A DNA stretch of 64,000 nucleotides from Trichodesmium sp002260545. Its GTDB lineage: Bacteria; Cyanobacteriota; Cyanobacteriia; Cyanobacteriales; Microcoleaceae. Numbering within the stretch: the stretch's first letter is position 1; every line of letters begins with the position of its first letter. The translations under genes were made by a program, and so were the position numbers. Positions 17,787 through 27,306 of this stretch are shown piece after piece. The stretch covers positions 1-64,000 of the forward strand of contig NZ_JBNHEQ010000053.1 in NCBI RefSeq assembly GCF_050016015.1. The letters are read 5' to 3'. The notes beneath the pieces were generated by a model. That model searched no databases. It worked only from the letters and a program-made list of their open reading frames with translations, and was not told the origin of the DNA.

Positions 17787-19688
17787 ATGACAGACAACAA
17801 ATTGTTAGACTCTAAATCTGATGAAACAAATGGTAAAGTGACAATTTTAACTGATGAGATAGAAACTTTACCAATTCAATCTGAGACTGCCAACTTCAAA
17901 CCAAAAGGCAAAGAAAAGAAATTAATTGGGGTTAGCCTCCTGGTAATTATTTTGGCAATAGCTTTTGGTAGTCTAAAATTTCTCCAGAATCAAAAGATTT
18001 CTGCCAAACCAACCTCAGAAAGTTCTCTTCCCAATATCCTTTCTGTTCAAGCTATCCCCATAAAATTAGTGAACTCCTACTCAGTTTCTCAAAGTTATAC
18101 AGGAATTGTAGAAGCTAAACGGACTAGCGAACTTGGTTTTGAACAATCTGGTTTACTTCAATCTATATATATAGAAGAAGGAGAAAAAGTAACCAAAGGA
18201 CAAGCGATCGCTCAACTGGACACTAGCCAAACAAAAGCCCAACGAGCAGTATTAACAGCGCAGAAAGAAAGAGCGATCGCCAACCTCAGAGAATTGCAAA
18301 GGGGACCGAGGGTAGAAGTTATTGCAGCGACTCGCGCATCATTAGCTCAAGAACAAGCCAAATTACAAGAATTGCAAAGGGGACCGAGGATAGAAGTTAT
18401 TGCAGCGACTCGCGCATCATTAGCTCAAGAACAAGCCAAATTACAAGAACTGCAAAGAGGAGCAAGGGTAGAAGTTATTGCAGCGACTCGTGCATCCCTA
18501 GCTCAAGAACAAGCAAGATTACAAGAATTGCAAACAGGACCCCGCACCGAAGATATTGAAGCAGCTCGTTCGGCACTATTAGACTTAGAGGAACAAGTAG
18601 AATTAGCGGAAATTCGAGAAAAAAGACGTGAAGGACTTTATAAAGAGGGAGCAATTTCTCTAGAACAACTTGATGAAGCTGCCACTGAGACTGATACTCT
18701 GAATGCTAGACTTGAGAGAGCGCAGAGTGAATTAGAAAAGCTACAGACAGGAACTCGTTCGGAACAAATAGAAGCTCAAAAAGCTAGAGTTCGTCAGGTA
18801 CAAAGTCAGTTAGATGAACTTATTGCTGGTACTCGCATCGAACAGATAGAAGCGCAACGAGCTAGAGTGCGTCAGGTGGAAAGTCAATTAGACGAACTTA
18901 TTGCCGGAACTCGCATCGAACAGATAGAAGCGCAACGAGCTAGAGTGCGTCAGGTGGAAAGTCAATTAGACGAACTTATTGCTGGAACTCGCATCGAACA
19001 GATAGAAGCTCAAAAAGCAGAAGTTAAACGTTTCGAGGCACAAATTTCTGAAATTGATGTTGTTCTGGGAAAGAGTATTCTTTATGCTCCTTTTTCTGGG
19101 ACTGTTTCTGTGCGTAATTTAGATGAGGGAGTAGTGGTTAATGCTGGCCAGAGTGTTGTGCGTTTTGTTGAGGGTGGCGACAGAAAAGTTCGGGTTGGGG
19201 TGCCGCCAACTCAAGCTAGTCGTTTGAGAATAGGTAGTCTCGAGGAAGTAAGGGTGGGAGAGAGAACTTATAGTGCAAAAGTTTTGTCGATTTTACCAGA
19301 AGTAGATTCTACGACTCGGACTCAAAGTGTAATTTTGGCACTATCGCAAGCTGTTGCTCCGGGTACTGTTGTTCGTTTGGAACTTAATGAGATTGAAAGT
19401 ATGGAGGGATATTGGTTGCCAACTTCTGCTTTGGTTTGGGGAGAGCGGGGGTTGTTAGCTTGTTTTGCTCTGGTTTCTCCCGATAAGTCAGATTTGGATT
19501 TACCTTTGGGAACTTATCAGACTGAAAAAAGAATGGTTGAGGTTTTGCATACGGAGGGAGACAGGAGTCTGGTGCGGGGAGTATTGCAACCAGGAGATTT
19601 GGTTGTGACAACTGGAACTAATCAATTAGCTCCTCGGCAGTTAGTGAAGTCTGTAGGGGTGATTCGCGAATCACCCCTACAGAAGTGA
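17787..19688 (+). CDS. HlyD-family (RND-type) periplasmic adaptor with expanded coiled-coil hairpin
   Basis: 633 residues; typical adaptors have 350-450. An N-terminal polar region is followed by one membrane span (about residues 47-66), a biotinyl-lipoyl half (GFEQSGLLQSIYIEEGEKVTKGQAIAQLD), a long coiled-coil hairpin, the second lipoyl half (LYAPFSGTVSV) and a beta-barrel. The hairpin is built from 26-residue (78-bp) repeats: four units in the first arm (residues 172-275, xGPRxExIxAAR pattern) and four in the second (residues 321-424, xGTRxEQIEAQ pattern). It should link an inner-membrane RND pump to an outer-membrane channel. Two RND genes follow downstream. The last 11 codons come from a palindromic repeat. 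Confidence 0.88.
   Translation: MTDNKLLDSKSDETNGKVTILTDEIETLPIQSETANFKPKGKEKKLIGVSLLVIILAIAFGSLKFLQNQKISAKPTSESSLPNILSVQAIPIKLVNSYSVSQSYTGIVEAKRTSELGFEQSGLLQSIYIEEGEKVTKGQAIAQLDTSQTKAQRAVLTAQKERAIANLRELQRGPRVEVIAATRASLAQEQAKLQELQRGPRIEVIAATRASLAQEQAKLQELQRGARVEVIAATRASLAQEQARLQELQTGPRTEDIEAARSALLDLEEQVELAEIREKRREGLYKEGAISLEQLDEAATETDTLNARLERAQSELEKLQTGTRSEQIEAQKARVRQVQSQLDELIAGTRIEQIEAQRARVRQVESQLDELIAGTRIEQIEAQRARVRQVESQLDELIAGTRIEQIEAQKAEVKRFEAQISEIDVVLGKSILYAPFSGTVSVRNLDEGVVVNAGQSVVRFVEGGDRKVRVGVPPTQASRLRIGSLEEVRVGERTYSAKVLSILPEVDSTTRTQSVILALSQAVAPGTVVRLELNEIESMEGYWLPTSALVWGERGLLACFALVSPDKSDLDLPLGTYQTEKRMVEVLHTEGDRSLVRGVLQPGDLVVTTGTNQLAPRQLVKSVGVIRESPLQK
19651..19682. repeat. Perfect 32-bp palindrome inside the 3' end of the adaptor gene
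   Basis: CTGTAGGGGTGATTCG and its exact complement. It encodes the last residues of the adaptor (SVGVIRESPLQ) just before the stop. Confidence 0.85.
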
Positions 19689-19909
19689 GAAGTAATTCTT
19701 GAGTAAGTAGCTACTTTGTAGGTTGGGTTGACATACGGAAACCCAACAAAAAGTTCAGGACTTACCCATAACCACCATATTTTGTAGGGGCAAATGCCAT
19801 TTGCCCCCTAAAGATAGCGTATTATTTACAGCGCTTTTGAGATTGATAAACCACACAGTCAGAACCAAAGCCCTGTCAGGGCGAATGCCATTGGCCCCTA
19901 CTTTGGGCA

Positions 19910-20118
19910 ATGACTAATATTCAAGAAGCTATAGAACTTTACCTTGAACCTATTGAAGATGAATTTCCTATTTCGGCAGGGGCGATCGTCAAGGAATTAT
20001 TATTATGAGTAAAGTTCCCAATCTTCCCTACACGCAAATTATTAATGTCCTCCATTTAGTCAAACCTCAATTGCATATCTTCTCTAAAACCAGAAATATA
20101 ATAAATGAAAATTTATAG
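19910..20118 (+). pseudogene. Truncated hicB-hicA toxin-antitoxin remnant
   Basis: Two short frames overlap by ATGA. The first starts MTNIQEAIELYLEPIEDEF, matching the C-terminal half of HicB antitoxins (usual form: ...NIQEAIELYLE...). The second starts MSKVPNLPYTQIINVL, matching the N-terminus of HicA toxins, but it ends after 37 residues and lacks the catalytic His region. The HicB front is missing exactly where a GCGAATGCC...GGCCCCTAC repeat (about 19876-19901) abuts it. Non-functional. Confidence 0.55.
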
Positions 20119-20140
20119 TTGTGGGGTAAAGGTGAAATTT

Positions 20141-22706
20141 ATGGTTTCTCCAATGCGATGGTTGTCTATTCTCAGTATTAATAGTCTGATGTTATTTAAT
20201 GTCAGTTTTCCTGTATTAATGTTGCCAAGTATTGTGAATAAGGGAGAAATTCTTGCTCAAAGCAACCCTGATGCTGAGGCAGGAAGATTATTGAAGGAGG
20301 GATTAGAACTAAAGAAGCAAGGTACAGCAGAATCTCTCAGTCAAGCTATTGCTGAATGGGAAGAGGCACTATTACTATTTAGGAAAACGGGTAATTTAGG
20401 AGGGGAAGCAGTTACACTTGTTGGTATTAGCCGTATCTACTCTAGCTTAGGAGAAAAACAAAAAGCTCTCAATTACTACCAGCAAGCATTACCTCTAGTT
20501 CAGCAAGTAGGGGATAAAAGAATGGAAGCTACCACTCTCAATAATATTGGCCTTGTCTACAGTGACTTAGGAGAAAAACAAAAAGCACTCAATTATTACA
20601 ATCAAGCTTTACCTCTACTTCAGCAACTAGGCGATCGAGGAGGGGAAGCAACCACTCTCAATAATATTGGCAGTGTCTACGATGACTTAGGAGAAAAACA
20701 AAAAGCACTCAATTTCTACAATCAAGCTTTACCTCTACTTGAGCAAATAGGCGATCGCCGTGGGGAAGCAACCACTCTCATAAGTATTGGCAGTGTCTAC
20801 TCTAGCTTAGGAGAAAAACAAAAAGCTNNNNNNNNNNNNNNNNNNNNNNNNNNNNNNNNNNNNNNNNNNNNNNNNNNNNNNNNNNNNNNNNNNNNNNNNN
20901 NNNNNNNNNNNNNNNNNNNNNNNNNNNAATCAAGCTTTACCTCTACTTGAGCAAATAGGCGATCGCCGTGGGGAAGCAACCACTCTTTTTAATATCGCTT
21001 GGCTCAAACGAGACCAAGGCAAACTCACTGAAAGTCTAACTTTCATAGAAAAATCCCTAGAAATAATTGAAGACCTCCGTACCAAAATTGCTAGTGTTGA
21101 ACTCCGCGCCTTCTACTTTGCCACCGTCCAGGATAGATATGAATTCTACATCGACTTACTCATGCAACTCCAAAAACAAAATCCAAACCAAGGTTACGAT
21201 GCCAAAGCCTTTCACGCCAGTGAACGCAGTCGCGCCCGTGCTTTCCTCGAACTCCTCAACGAAGCTAGTGTCAATATCCGCCAAGGAATAGATCCCAAAC
21301 TAGCAATGGCAGAAACAGAGCTGCAACAACAACTCAATGCCATCGAAACCCAACGCATCAAACTCCTTAGTGGAGAATACACCTGCGAACAAAAAGCCAA
21401 CATCGAACAAACAAGAGACCAACTCATAGATGAATACAACCAGTTACGCGTCAAAATTCGTACCACCAGCCCAAATTATGCAGATATAACTGAACCTCAA
21501 CCCCTCACTCTCAAAAAAGTTCAACAACAAGTATTAGATGACAACACCTTACTTCTACAATATTCCCTGGGAAAAAAAAGCAGTTATTTGTGGGCAGTCA
21601 CCAAAGACAGCATCCACAGTTATCAACTCCCTCCCCAAGCAAAAATCAAAAATGCTGCTACAGAGTTAATGCTGACAATAACAAACCCAGGGGAAGGCAA
21701 CAACATAGCAAAAGTTGATAGCACTGCCGATGAGCTGACAGAAATTCTGCTCAAACCAGTTGCGGATAAATTAAACAAAAAACGTCTATTAATAGTTGGC
21801 GATCGCTTCTTACAAGGAATTCCTTTTTCTGCCTTATCAATACCAAATACCGATGGAGAAAGTGATGGTTATCAACCTTTAATAGTTAACCACGAAATAG
21901 TAAATCTCCCTTCAGTTACTACTATTGCCAATATCCGCAATAGTACAAAATCTCGGAAACTTGCCCCGAAGAAAGTGGCTATTATTGCCGACCCAGTATT
22001 TAGCCCTGATGATGCTAGGTTTACAGGTAAAACTACCACAATATCTACAGCAGAATCTCGGAGTCGAGCTTTCCCCCTAGAGGCACAACAATTAGATAGG
22101 GCCGCTAGAGATGTTGGTATTAGATGGGATAGACTTCCAGGTACTCGCACTGAAGCAGAAGCAATTATGGCTTTAATACCAGAGTCGGAACGCACTCAAG
22201 CTTTTGATTTTCAGGCCAACAGAGAAATAGCAACCAGTCAGGAATTAGCCCAATATCAGATTGTACATTTTGCCACTCACGGTTTTGCTAACGGTAAGCA
22301 ACCAGAATTGTCAGGGGTTGTCATGTCGTTAGTGGATAAAAACGGCAACTGGCAAAACGGTTTCCTGCGACTGAATGATATTTTTAATCTTAATTTACCA
22401 GCAGAATTAGTAGTATTGAGTGCGTGTCAAACAGCTTTAGGGAAGGATATTAAAGGAGAAGGTTTGGTAGGTTTGACAAAGATATTCATGTATGCAGGGG
22501 CAAAACGGGTAGTAGGTTCGTTGTGGCGAGTGGATGATTCTAGAACAGCAGATTTAATGTCGCAGTTTTATCAAGGAATGTTGAAGCAGGAGTTGTCACC
22601 TGTAGAGGCGTTGCGGGCAGCCCAATTGCAAATGTTGCAGCAAGGGATAAGTCCGTATTATTGGGGAGCGTTTACATTACAGGGGGAGTGGGGGAGTGGG
22701 GAGTAA
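20141..22706 (+). CDS. TPR-CHAT protein (caspase-like CHAT protease domain), spans an assembly gap
   Basis: The front half (signal-like segment, then 40-residue tetratricopeptide repeats ending GEKQKALNYYNQALPLLQQ) and the back half (from NQALPLLEQIGDRR at 20928) lie in different frames only because the 100-N gap has an arbitrary length; it is one gene. The CHAT domain shows the catalytic His (VHFATHGFANG) and Cys (LSACQTALG), so peptidase activity is possible. ATG 20141 has AAAGGTG 6 bp upstream and gives a signal peptide ending near ILAQS; an ATG at 20105 is also in frame but overlaps the hicA remnant. CHAT proteins cleave other proteins or act as scaffolds in signalling and conflict systems; the partner is unknown. 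Its place between adaptor and pumps may be chance. Confidence 0.85.
20828..20927. other. Assembly gap (100 N) in the TPR repeats
   Basis: The bases on both sides belong to the same 120-bp repeat unit, so the true number of TPR units is unknown. Confidence 0.98.
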
Positions 22707-22880
22707 GGGAGTGGGGGAGTGGGGGAGAAATTATAGCGCTTTTCAGTTGAGTAAACCACAAAACTGCTGTAGGAGTCAGGAGTCGTAGGGGCGTTTGCGG
22801 AGCATTCCGGAACGGAAATGGCCATGTGCTAATGCAAAGCTCCGCAAACGCCCGTACAGGAGTCAAAGGCTAGTTTCAAA
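22683..22880. repeat. Tandem repeat and fold-back element after the CHAT gene
   Basis: GGGGGAGTG units (22683-22724) overlap the end of the CHAT gene. At 22786-22857 arms GGGGCGTTTGCGGAGC and GCTCCGCAAACGCCC pair around a centre with CATTCCGGAACGGAAATG, the fullest copy of the GC-rich element. Confidence 0.7.
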
Positions 22881-23000
22881 GTTCTTGCTCCTCAACTTGC
22901 GACATCAACAAATATTCCATCATGCCCCCGATGCAAATCGACTGTGGTTTATCCATTTGAAAACTGCTATATAGTTTTAGTATCCCTTGTAAAAAAGCAG

Positions 23001-23089
23001 AGAAACCGGGTTTATATTAAATGCTCTTGTACGGACGTTGCATGCAACGTCCGTACCATTGACCTCCCATAAACCCGGTTTCTTATAAC
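23001..23089. mobile_element. MITE-like element, copy B (inverted match to 12642-12731)
   Basis: Terminal arms AGAAACCGGGTTTATATT and AAACCCGGTTTCTTATAAC, with the central palindrome GTACGGACGTTGCA/TGCAACGTCCGTAC (23029-23056). In reverse complement it matches copy A with only a few differences. Lies 97 bp before the first RND gene. Confidence 0.75.
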
Positions 23090-23185
23090 ACTCTGAGGCA
23101 AACATTTGATATTACATCAAAATTAGCTTTTTTACATCACAAATTTGGCAAAAAAACCTTAAATAAAATATAACTAATAACTGAA

Positions 23186-26100
23186 ATGACTACTTTATTT
23201 TACCGAAACTTCCGATTATTAATCCTGGCAATACTAATAATTATTGTCTGGGGAACATCATCCTTTTTCACATTGCCACGACTCGAAGACCCAGAATTAA
23301 CTTCCCGTCTTGCAGTTATTACAACTTTTTGGCCGGGAGCTGATGCGGAACGAGTAGAAACATTAATTACAGAAAAAATAGAAGCAGAATTATCTGAAAT
23401 TGAAGAAATTAAAGACTATGATTCTACTTCGAGGGTAGGAAGTTCAATTATTAATATTGAATTATTAGATTCAGTTGAAGCAACAAACGCTGATACAGTT
23501 TGGTTAAAAATTAGAGAGCAATTAAATCAAGTTGATTCCCAATTACCTGCTGGTACAAGTAAACCACGATTAGAGGAACTTGAAGTTAAAGCTTATGCTA
23601 TGATTACTGCTTTAACTTGGTCACAAGATACTGAACCTAATTATGCAATTCTTACCCGTTTATCTGAATTATTGAAAGATGAATTATTGGCATTACCAGG
23701 AACAGAAAAAGTTGCCGAAGTTGGTAATCCTCAGGAAGAAATAGTGGTAGAAATTGATGCAGCTAAGTTGGCTAGTATTGGTCTCACACCTCAACAATTA
23801 TCAGCACAAATTCAACAGAGCGATGCTAAGGTTTCTTCTGGTTTATTTCGCGGTCAAAATAATGATTTAATATTAGAAGTTGATTCAGATTTAGATTCCT
23901 TGGAGCGGATTAAAAATATTCCAATTAGCTTTAGTAACCAAGGGCAATTTACTCGACTTGGAGACATTGCTGAAGTAAGAAAAACAATTGCTGAACCACC
24001 GAATGAACTGGCATTAATTAATGGTCGTCCGGCTTCTACTTTAGCTGCATTTGTAGAATCAAATTATCAAATAGACTCATGGGCAAGGTCGGCAGAAGCA
24101 GTTATAGAAAAATTCCGTCAAGAACTTGGTGAAGGTCTGAAACTGGAGATTATTTTTAATCAAAGTAATTATATTGAAACTCGTTTAAAAAGTTTGATTT
24201 TGAATCTATTAATAAGTGGGATGCTGGTATTTGGAATTACAGTATTTTTAATGGGTTGGAAATCTGCTATTGTTGTGGGTTTGGCATTGCCTTTGTCAAG
24301 TTGTATCGTTTTAGGAATGATGAAGTTTCTGAATGTTCAACTAAATCAAATGTCAATAACTGGATTGATTGTAGCTTTAGGATTATTGATTGATACAGCA
24401 ATTATTGTTGTTGATGAAGTTACTAAAAATATAGTTTCAGGACTGAAAGCTGAAACTGCTATTAATAAGGCAATTAATCATTTATTTATGCCATTAACAG
24501 CATCAACTTTAACTACAGTTCTAGCATTTTTACCAATTGTTTTAATGCCTGGTACTGGTGGAGAATTTGTTGGTGGCATTGGTCTTAGTGTGATTTTTGC
24601 TGTTCTTTCCTCTTTATTTATTTCTCTAACTATAGGTTCTAGTTTGGCAGGTAAACTATACAATAATCATCATCATTATTCTCAGAATAATCAACAAAAA
24701 TGGTGGCAAACAGGTTTTACCAATTCTTATTTAACGGAAATTTATCAAGTCACTCTCAGAAGTATATTTAGCACTCCCTGGTTAGGAATATTATTGGGTT
24801 TAACTTTACCAATAATTGGTTTAATTCAAGTCGGCAATCTCCCTAAACAATTCTTTCCTCCAGTAGATAGAGACCAACTACAAATAGAATTAGAACTACC
24901 TGGTTTAAGCTCGATTGAAAAAACAAGAAATACTGCTATAGAAGTCAGAAACTTAATGTTGAAAAATCCAGAGATAGAAGAATTACAATGGTTTTTAGGA
25001 CGTAGTTCTCCTCGGTATTTCTACAACATAACGTCAGGTAGACAAGCTGCAAATTATGCTCAAGGATTTTTACAGTTAGATTCAATTGCTAAGTCGGAAT
25101 TAGTTAATAAATTACAAGCAGAAGTTGATACTGCATTTCCTGAAGCTCAAATTTTGATTAGAAAATTAGAACAAGGACCTCCTTTTGATGCACCAGTAGA
25201 AATGAGAATTTATGGTCCTAATTTAAAGGGTTTACAAGAATTAGGAGAACAAGCAAGAAGTCTGTTAGTTCAAGTTCCGAAAGTAACTCATACCCGCGAC
25301 ACTTTAAGTGAAATTAGACCCCAATTACAATTACAAGTAAATGAGGAAGAAATTCGTTTAGCAGGATTAGATCGAGCTTCCCTTTCCCAACAATTAGAAA
25401 CTTCATTGGAGGGAAATTTAGGAGGTTCAATAATTGAAGATACCGAAGAATTACCAGTGCGGGTGCGAGTATCGAACGCTAAACGGGGAGACCTTAGCAA
25501 AATTACATCTCTAGACTTACAACCTACTAACTCTAGTCTAAATCAAAACCGATTTAGTGCAACTGATACAATACCTCTATCAGCTTTAGCAGAATTAGAA
25601 TTACAGCCAGAATTTTCGGTTATTAGGAGACGTAATGGCAGACGAGTAAACTTAATTCAAGGTTTTATTGCTGCTGGAGTTTTACCTTCCGAAGTTCTGA
25701 ACGGGTGGCAACAGCGGTTAAATGATTCCAACTTTGAGTTACCATCCGGGTATTGGTTGGAAGTTGCTGGAGAGTCCGAACAACAAGGTAATACTGAAGC
25801 AAATTTGTTTTCTACACTGCCTCTTGTATTTTTGTTAGCAACTTCAATTTTAGTCTTATCCTTAAATTCTTTCCGAGCAACTGCCATTATTGGCGGAGTC
25901 GCCATTTGTGCTATTGGTTTAGGATTTTTTAGTTTATGGTTATTTGGTTATCCCTTCGGTTTTATGAGTCTCATCGGCACATTTGGTTTAGTGGGAGTTG
26001 CCATTAATGACTCAGTAGTAGTTTTAGCTGCCATTCTGGAAGACTCCGAAGCATCCATAGGCAACCGTCGAGCTATGCGCCAAGTTGTTATGGGTTCCAC

Positions 26101-26299
26101 TCGTCATGTAGTTGCCACAACCTTAACTACGATGATCGGGTTTGTTCCTTTGTTGGTACAAGGTGGTAGCTTTTGGCCTCCTTTGGCGGTGGCGATCGCT
26201 GGTGGTGTTGGTGGTTCGACTCTTGTTGCGCTCTATTTGGTTCCTTGTTGTTATTTACTTCTGGCTAATTTTGGTAAAAGTAATCAAGGAGTAGAGTAG
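23186..26299 (+). CDS. RND efflux transporter permease, copy 1
   Basis: 1037 residues with the AcrB-type plan: span 1, a large periplasmic porter loop, six spans, a second large loop and five spans. TM4 reads LGLLIDTAIIVVDEV: the first of the two proton-relay aspartates of AcrB is present but the second is Thr. TM10 reads GVAINDSVVVL, with Asn where AcrB has Lys940. The proton path therefore differs from the classic drug pumps, as in several other RND groups. It probably works with the HlyD adaptor upstream. A paralog follows at 27307. ATG 23186 directly follows a TAACTGAA repeat unit. Confidence 0.92.
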   Translation: MTTLFYRNFRLLILAILIIIVWGTSSFFTLPRLEDPELTSRLAVITTFWPGADAERVETLITEKIEAELSEIEEIKDYDSTSRVGSSIINIELLDSVEATNADTVWLKIREQLNQVDSQLPAGTSKPRLEELEVKAYAMITALTWSQDTEPNYAILTRLSELLKDELLALPGTEKVAEVGNPQEEIVVEIDAAKLASIGLTPQQLSAQIQQSDAKVSSGLFRGQNNDLILEVDSDLDSLERIKNIPISFSNQGQFTRLGDIAEVRKTIAEPPNELALINGRPASTLAAFVESNYQIDSWARSAEAVIEKFRQELGEGLKLEIIFNQSNYIETRLKSLILNLLISGMLVFGITVFLMGWKSAIVVGLALPLSSCIVLGMMKFLNVQLNQMSITGLIVALGLLIDTAIIVVDEVTKNIVSGLKAETAINKAINHLFMPLTASTLTTVLAFLPIVLMPGTGGEFVGGIGLSVIFAVLSSLFISLTIGSSLAGKLYNNHHHYSQNNQQKWWQTGFTNSYLTEIYQVTLRSIFSTPWLGILLGLTLPIIGLIQVGNLPKQFFPPVDRDQLQIELELPGLSSIEKTRNTAIEVRNLMLKNPEIEELQWFLGRSSPRYFYNITSGRQAANYAQGFLQLDSIAKSELVNKLQAEVDTAFPEAQILIRKLEQGPPFDAPVEMRIYGPNLKGLQELGEQARSLLVQVPKVTHTRDTLSEIRPQLQLQVNEEEIRLAGLDRASLSQQLETSLEGNLGGSIIEDTEELPVRVRVSNAKRGDLSKITSLDLQPTNSSLNQNRFSATDTIPLSALAELELQPEFSVIRRRNGRRVNLIQGFIAAGVLPSEVLNGWQQRLNDSNFELPSGYWLEVAGESEQQGNTEANLFSTLPLVFLLATSILVLSLNSFRATAIIGGVAICAIGLGFFSLWLFGYPFGFMSLIGTFGLVGVAINDSVVVLAAILEDSEASIGNRRAMRQVVMGSTRHVVATTLTTMIGFVPLLVQGGSFWPPLAVAIAGGVGGSTLVALYLVPCCYLLLANFGKSNQGVE

Positions 26300-27306
26300 G
26301 AAGTGTAGGAAATGTGGGAAGTTTGAGAAGTTGGAGGAAATAGGGGGAGCATCTTGCTCCCACTTTTCCCTAGACCAAGATAATTACTATAGAATTTATA
26401 GCAATCTATGGCTTTGTTGCATGAAAGTAGCGATAGAATATCTGCTAGGCACATGAAACGCGGAGCAACTGTGGCAGCTATATCGCTCTCTTTTCCGAGA
26501 TTGATATTTTATAGCGCTACGCGAAGCGTGAATAGGGAACAGGGAACACTTAACTAGGAACAGAAGATTGTAAAAGGGTTTTCCTACGGAATGCTGCGCA
26601 AACAGGATTTAACAATGTCCTAACCTATTTGCGTAGTGCTATATTCATCTATTGGACAATAGTTGATGTTTCATTCATCTGTTGGACAATAGACATCTCC
26701 AAAAATAAAAGATGAAATCAATTCAAGATATGAAATCAACAATTTCATTCCCTATTCCCTATTCCCTATTCCCTATTCCCTGACTTCTGCAAGAAGTCTA
26801 ATAGTTACAGCAGTTTCCACGCATTATGAAGTACATATACGGAGCAAGTGTGGCAGCTATATATTTTCATGCAACAAAGCCGCAATCTATTATTAGACAT
26901 CTGCAAAAATAAAAAATAAAATCAATTCTTATCCATAAATTATCAATTATTTCTTCTTGTTCCCTGTTAAGAGTTACCTGTTGCCTCTTTTCTGGAGAGG
27001 TCTATTGTAATATTTTTAGGACTTACGCAAAGAAATCCGGTTTCTACGATAAATTGTTGTTTTGAGCAATAGATTTCTACGAGAAACCGGGGAAAGGGGG
27101 GTTAACCTGCGTAAGTCCTAATTTTATTGCAGGGGGTTGGGATAACAAACCCCTACATTTTTCTATTGCGATATCCGCAATAAAAACAAATGTGACAAAA
27201 CTAAGTCAAAATTCTCATTGCTATAAAATATAAACCTGATAGATTGTTTTAAGAGTCGAAAGATAACTATTAACTATTAACTCTTAACTGATAACTGATA
27301 ACTGAA
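26300..27306. repeat. One-kb repeat cluster between the two RND genes
   Basis: Holds the element at 26410-26881 (own entry), TTCCCTA tandem repeats (26756-26785), CTATTGGACAATAG palindromes (26651, 26680), an AGGACTTACGC/GCGTAAGTCCT inverted pair (27018-27119) enclosing AAACCGG units, a GGGGTTGG...CAAACCCCTAC hairpin (about 27131-27157) and TAACTGA repeats up to the start codon of copy 2. No gene. Confidence 0.65.
26410..26881. mobile_element. Non-autonomous insertion element with 9-bp target duplication
   Basis: Ends are perfect inverted repeats GGCTTTGTTGCATGAAA, flanked on both sides by the direct repeat GCAATCTAT (26401-26409 and 26882-26890). The ends and the 9-bp duplication resemble the IS903 branch of IS5 (ends starting GGCTTTGTTG). 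No transposase inside; the centre has been invaded by GGGAACA tandem repeats. A related solo end lies at 30492. Confidence 0.75.

Noticed and set aside
24478..24663. Short minus-strand frames inside the RND genes
   Set aside because: Shadow frames of strongly coding sequence.
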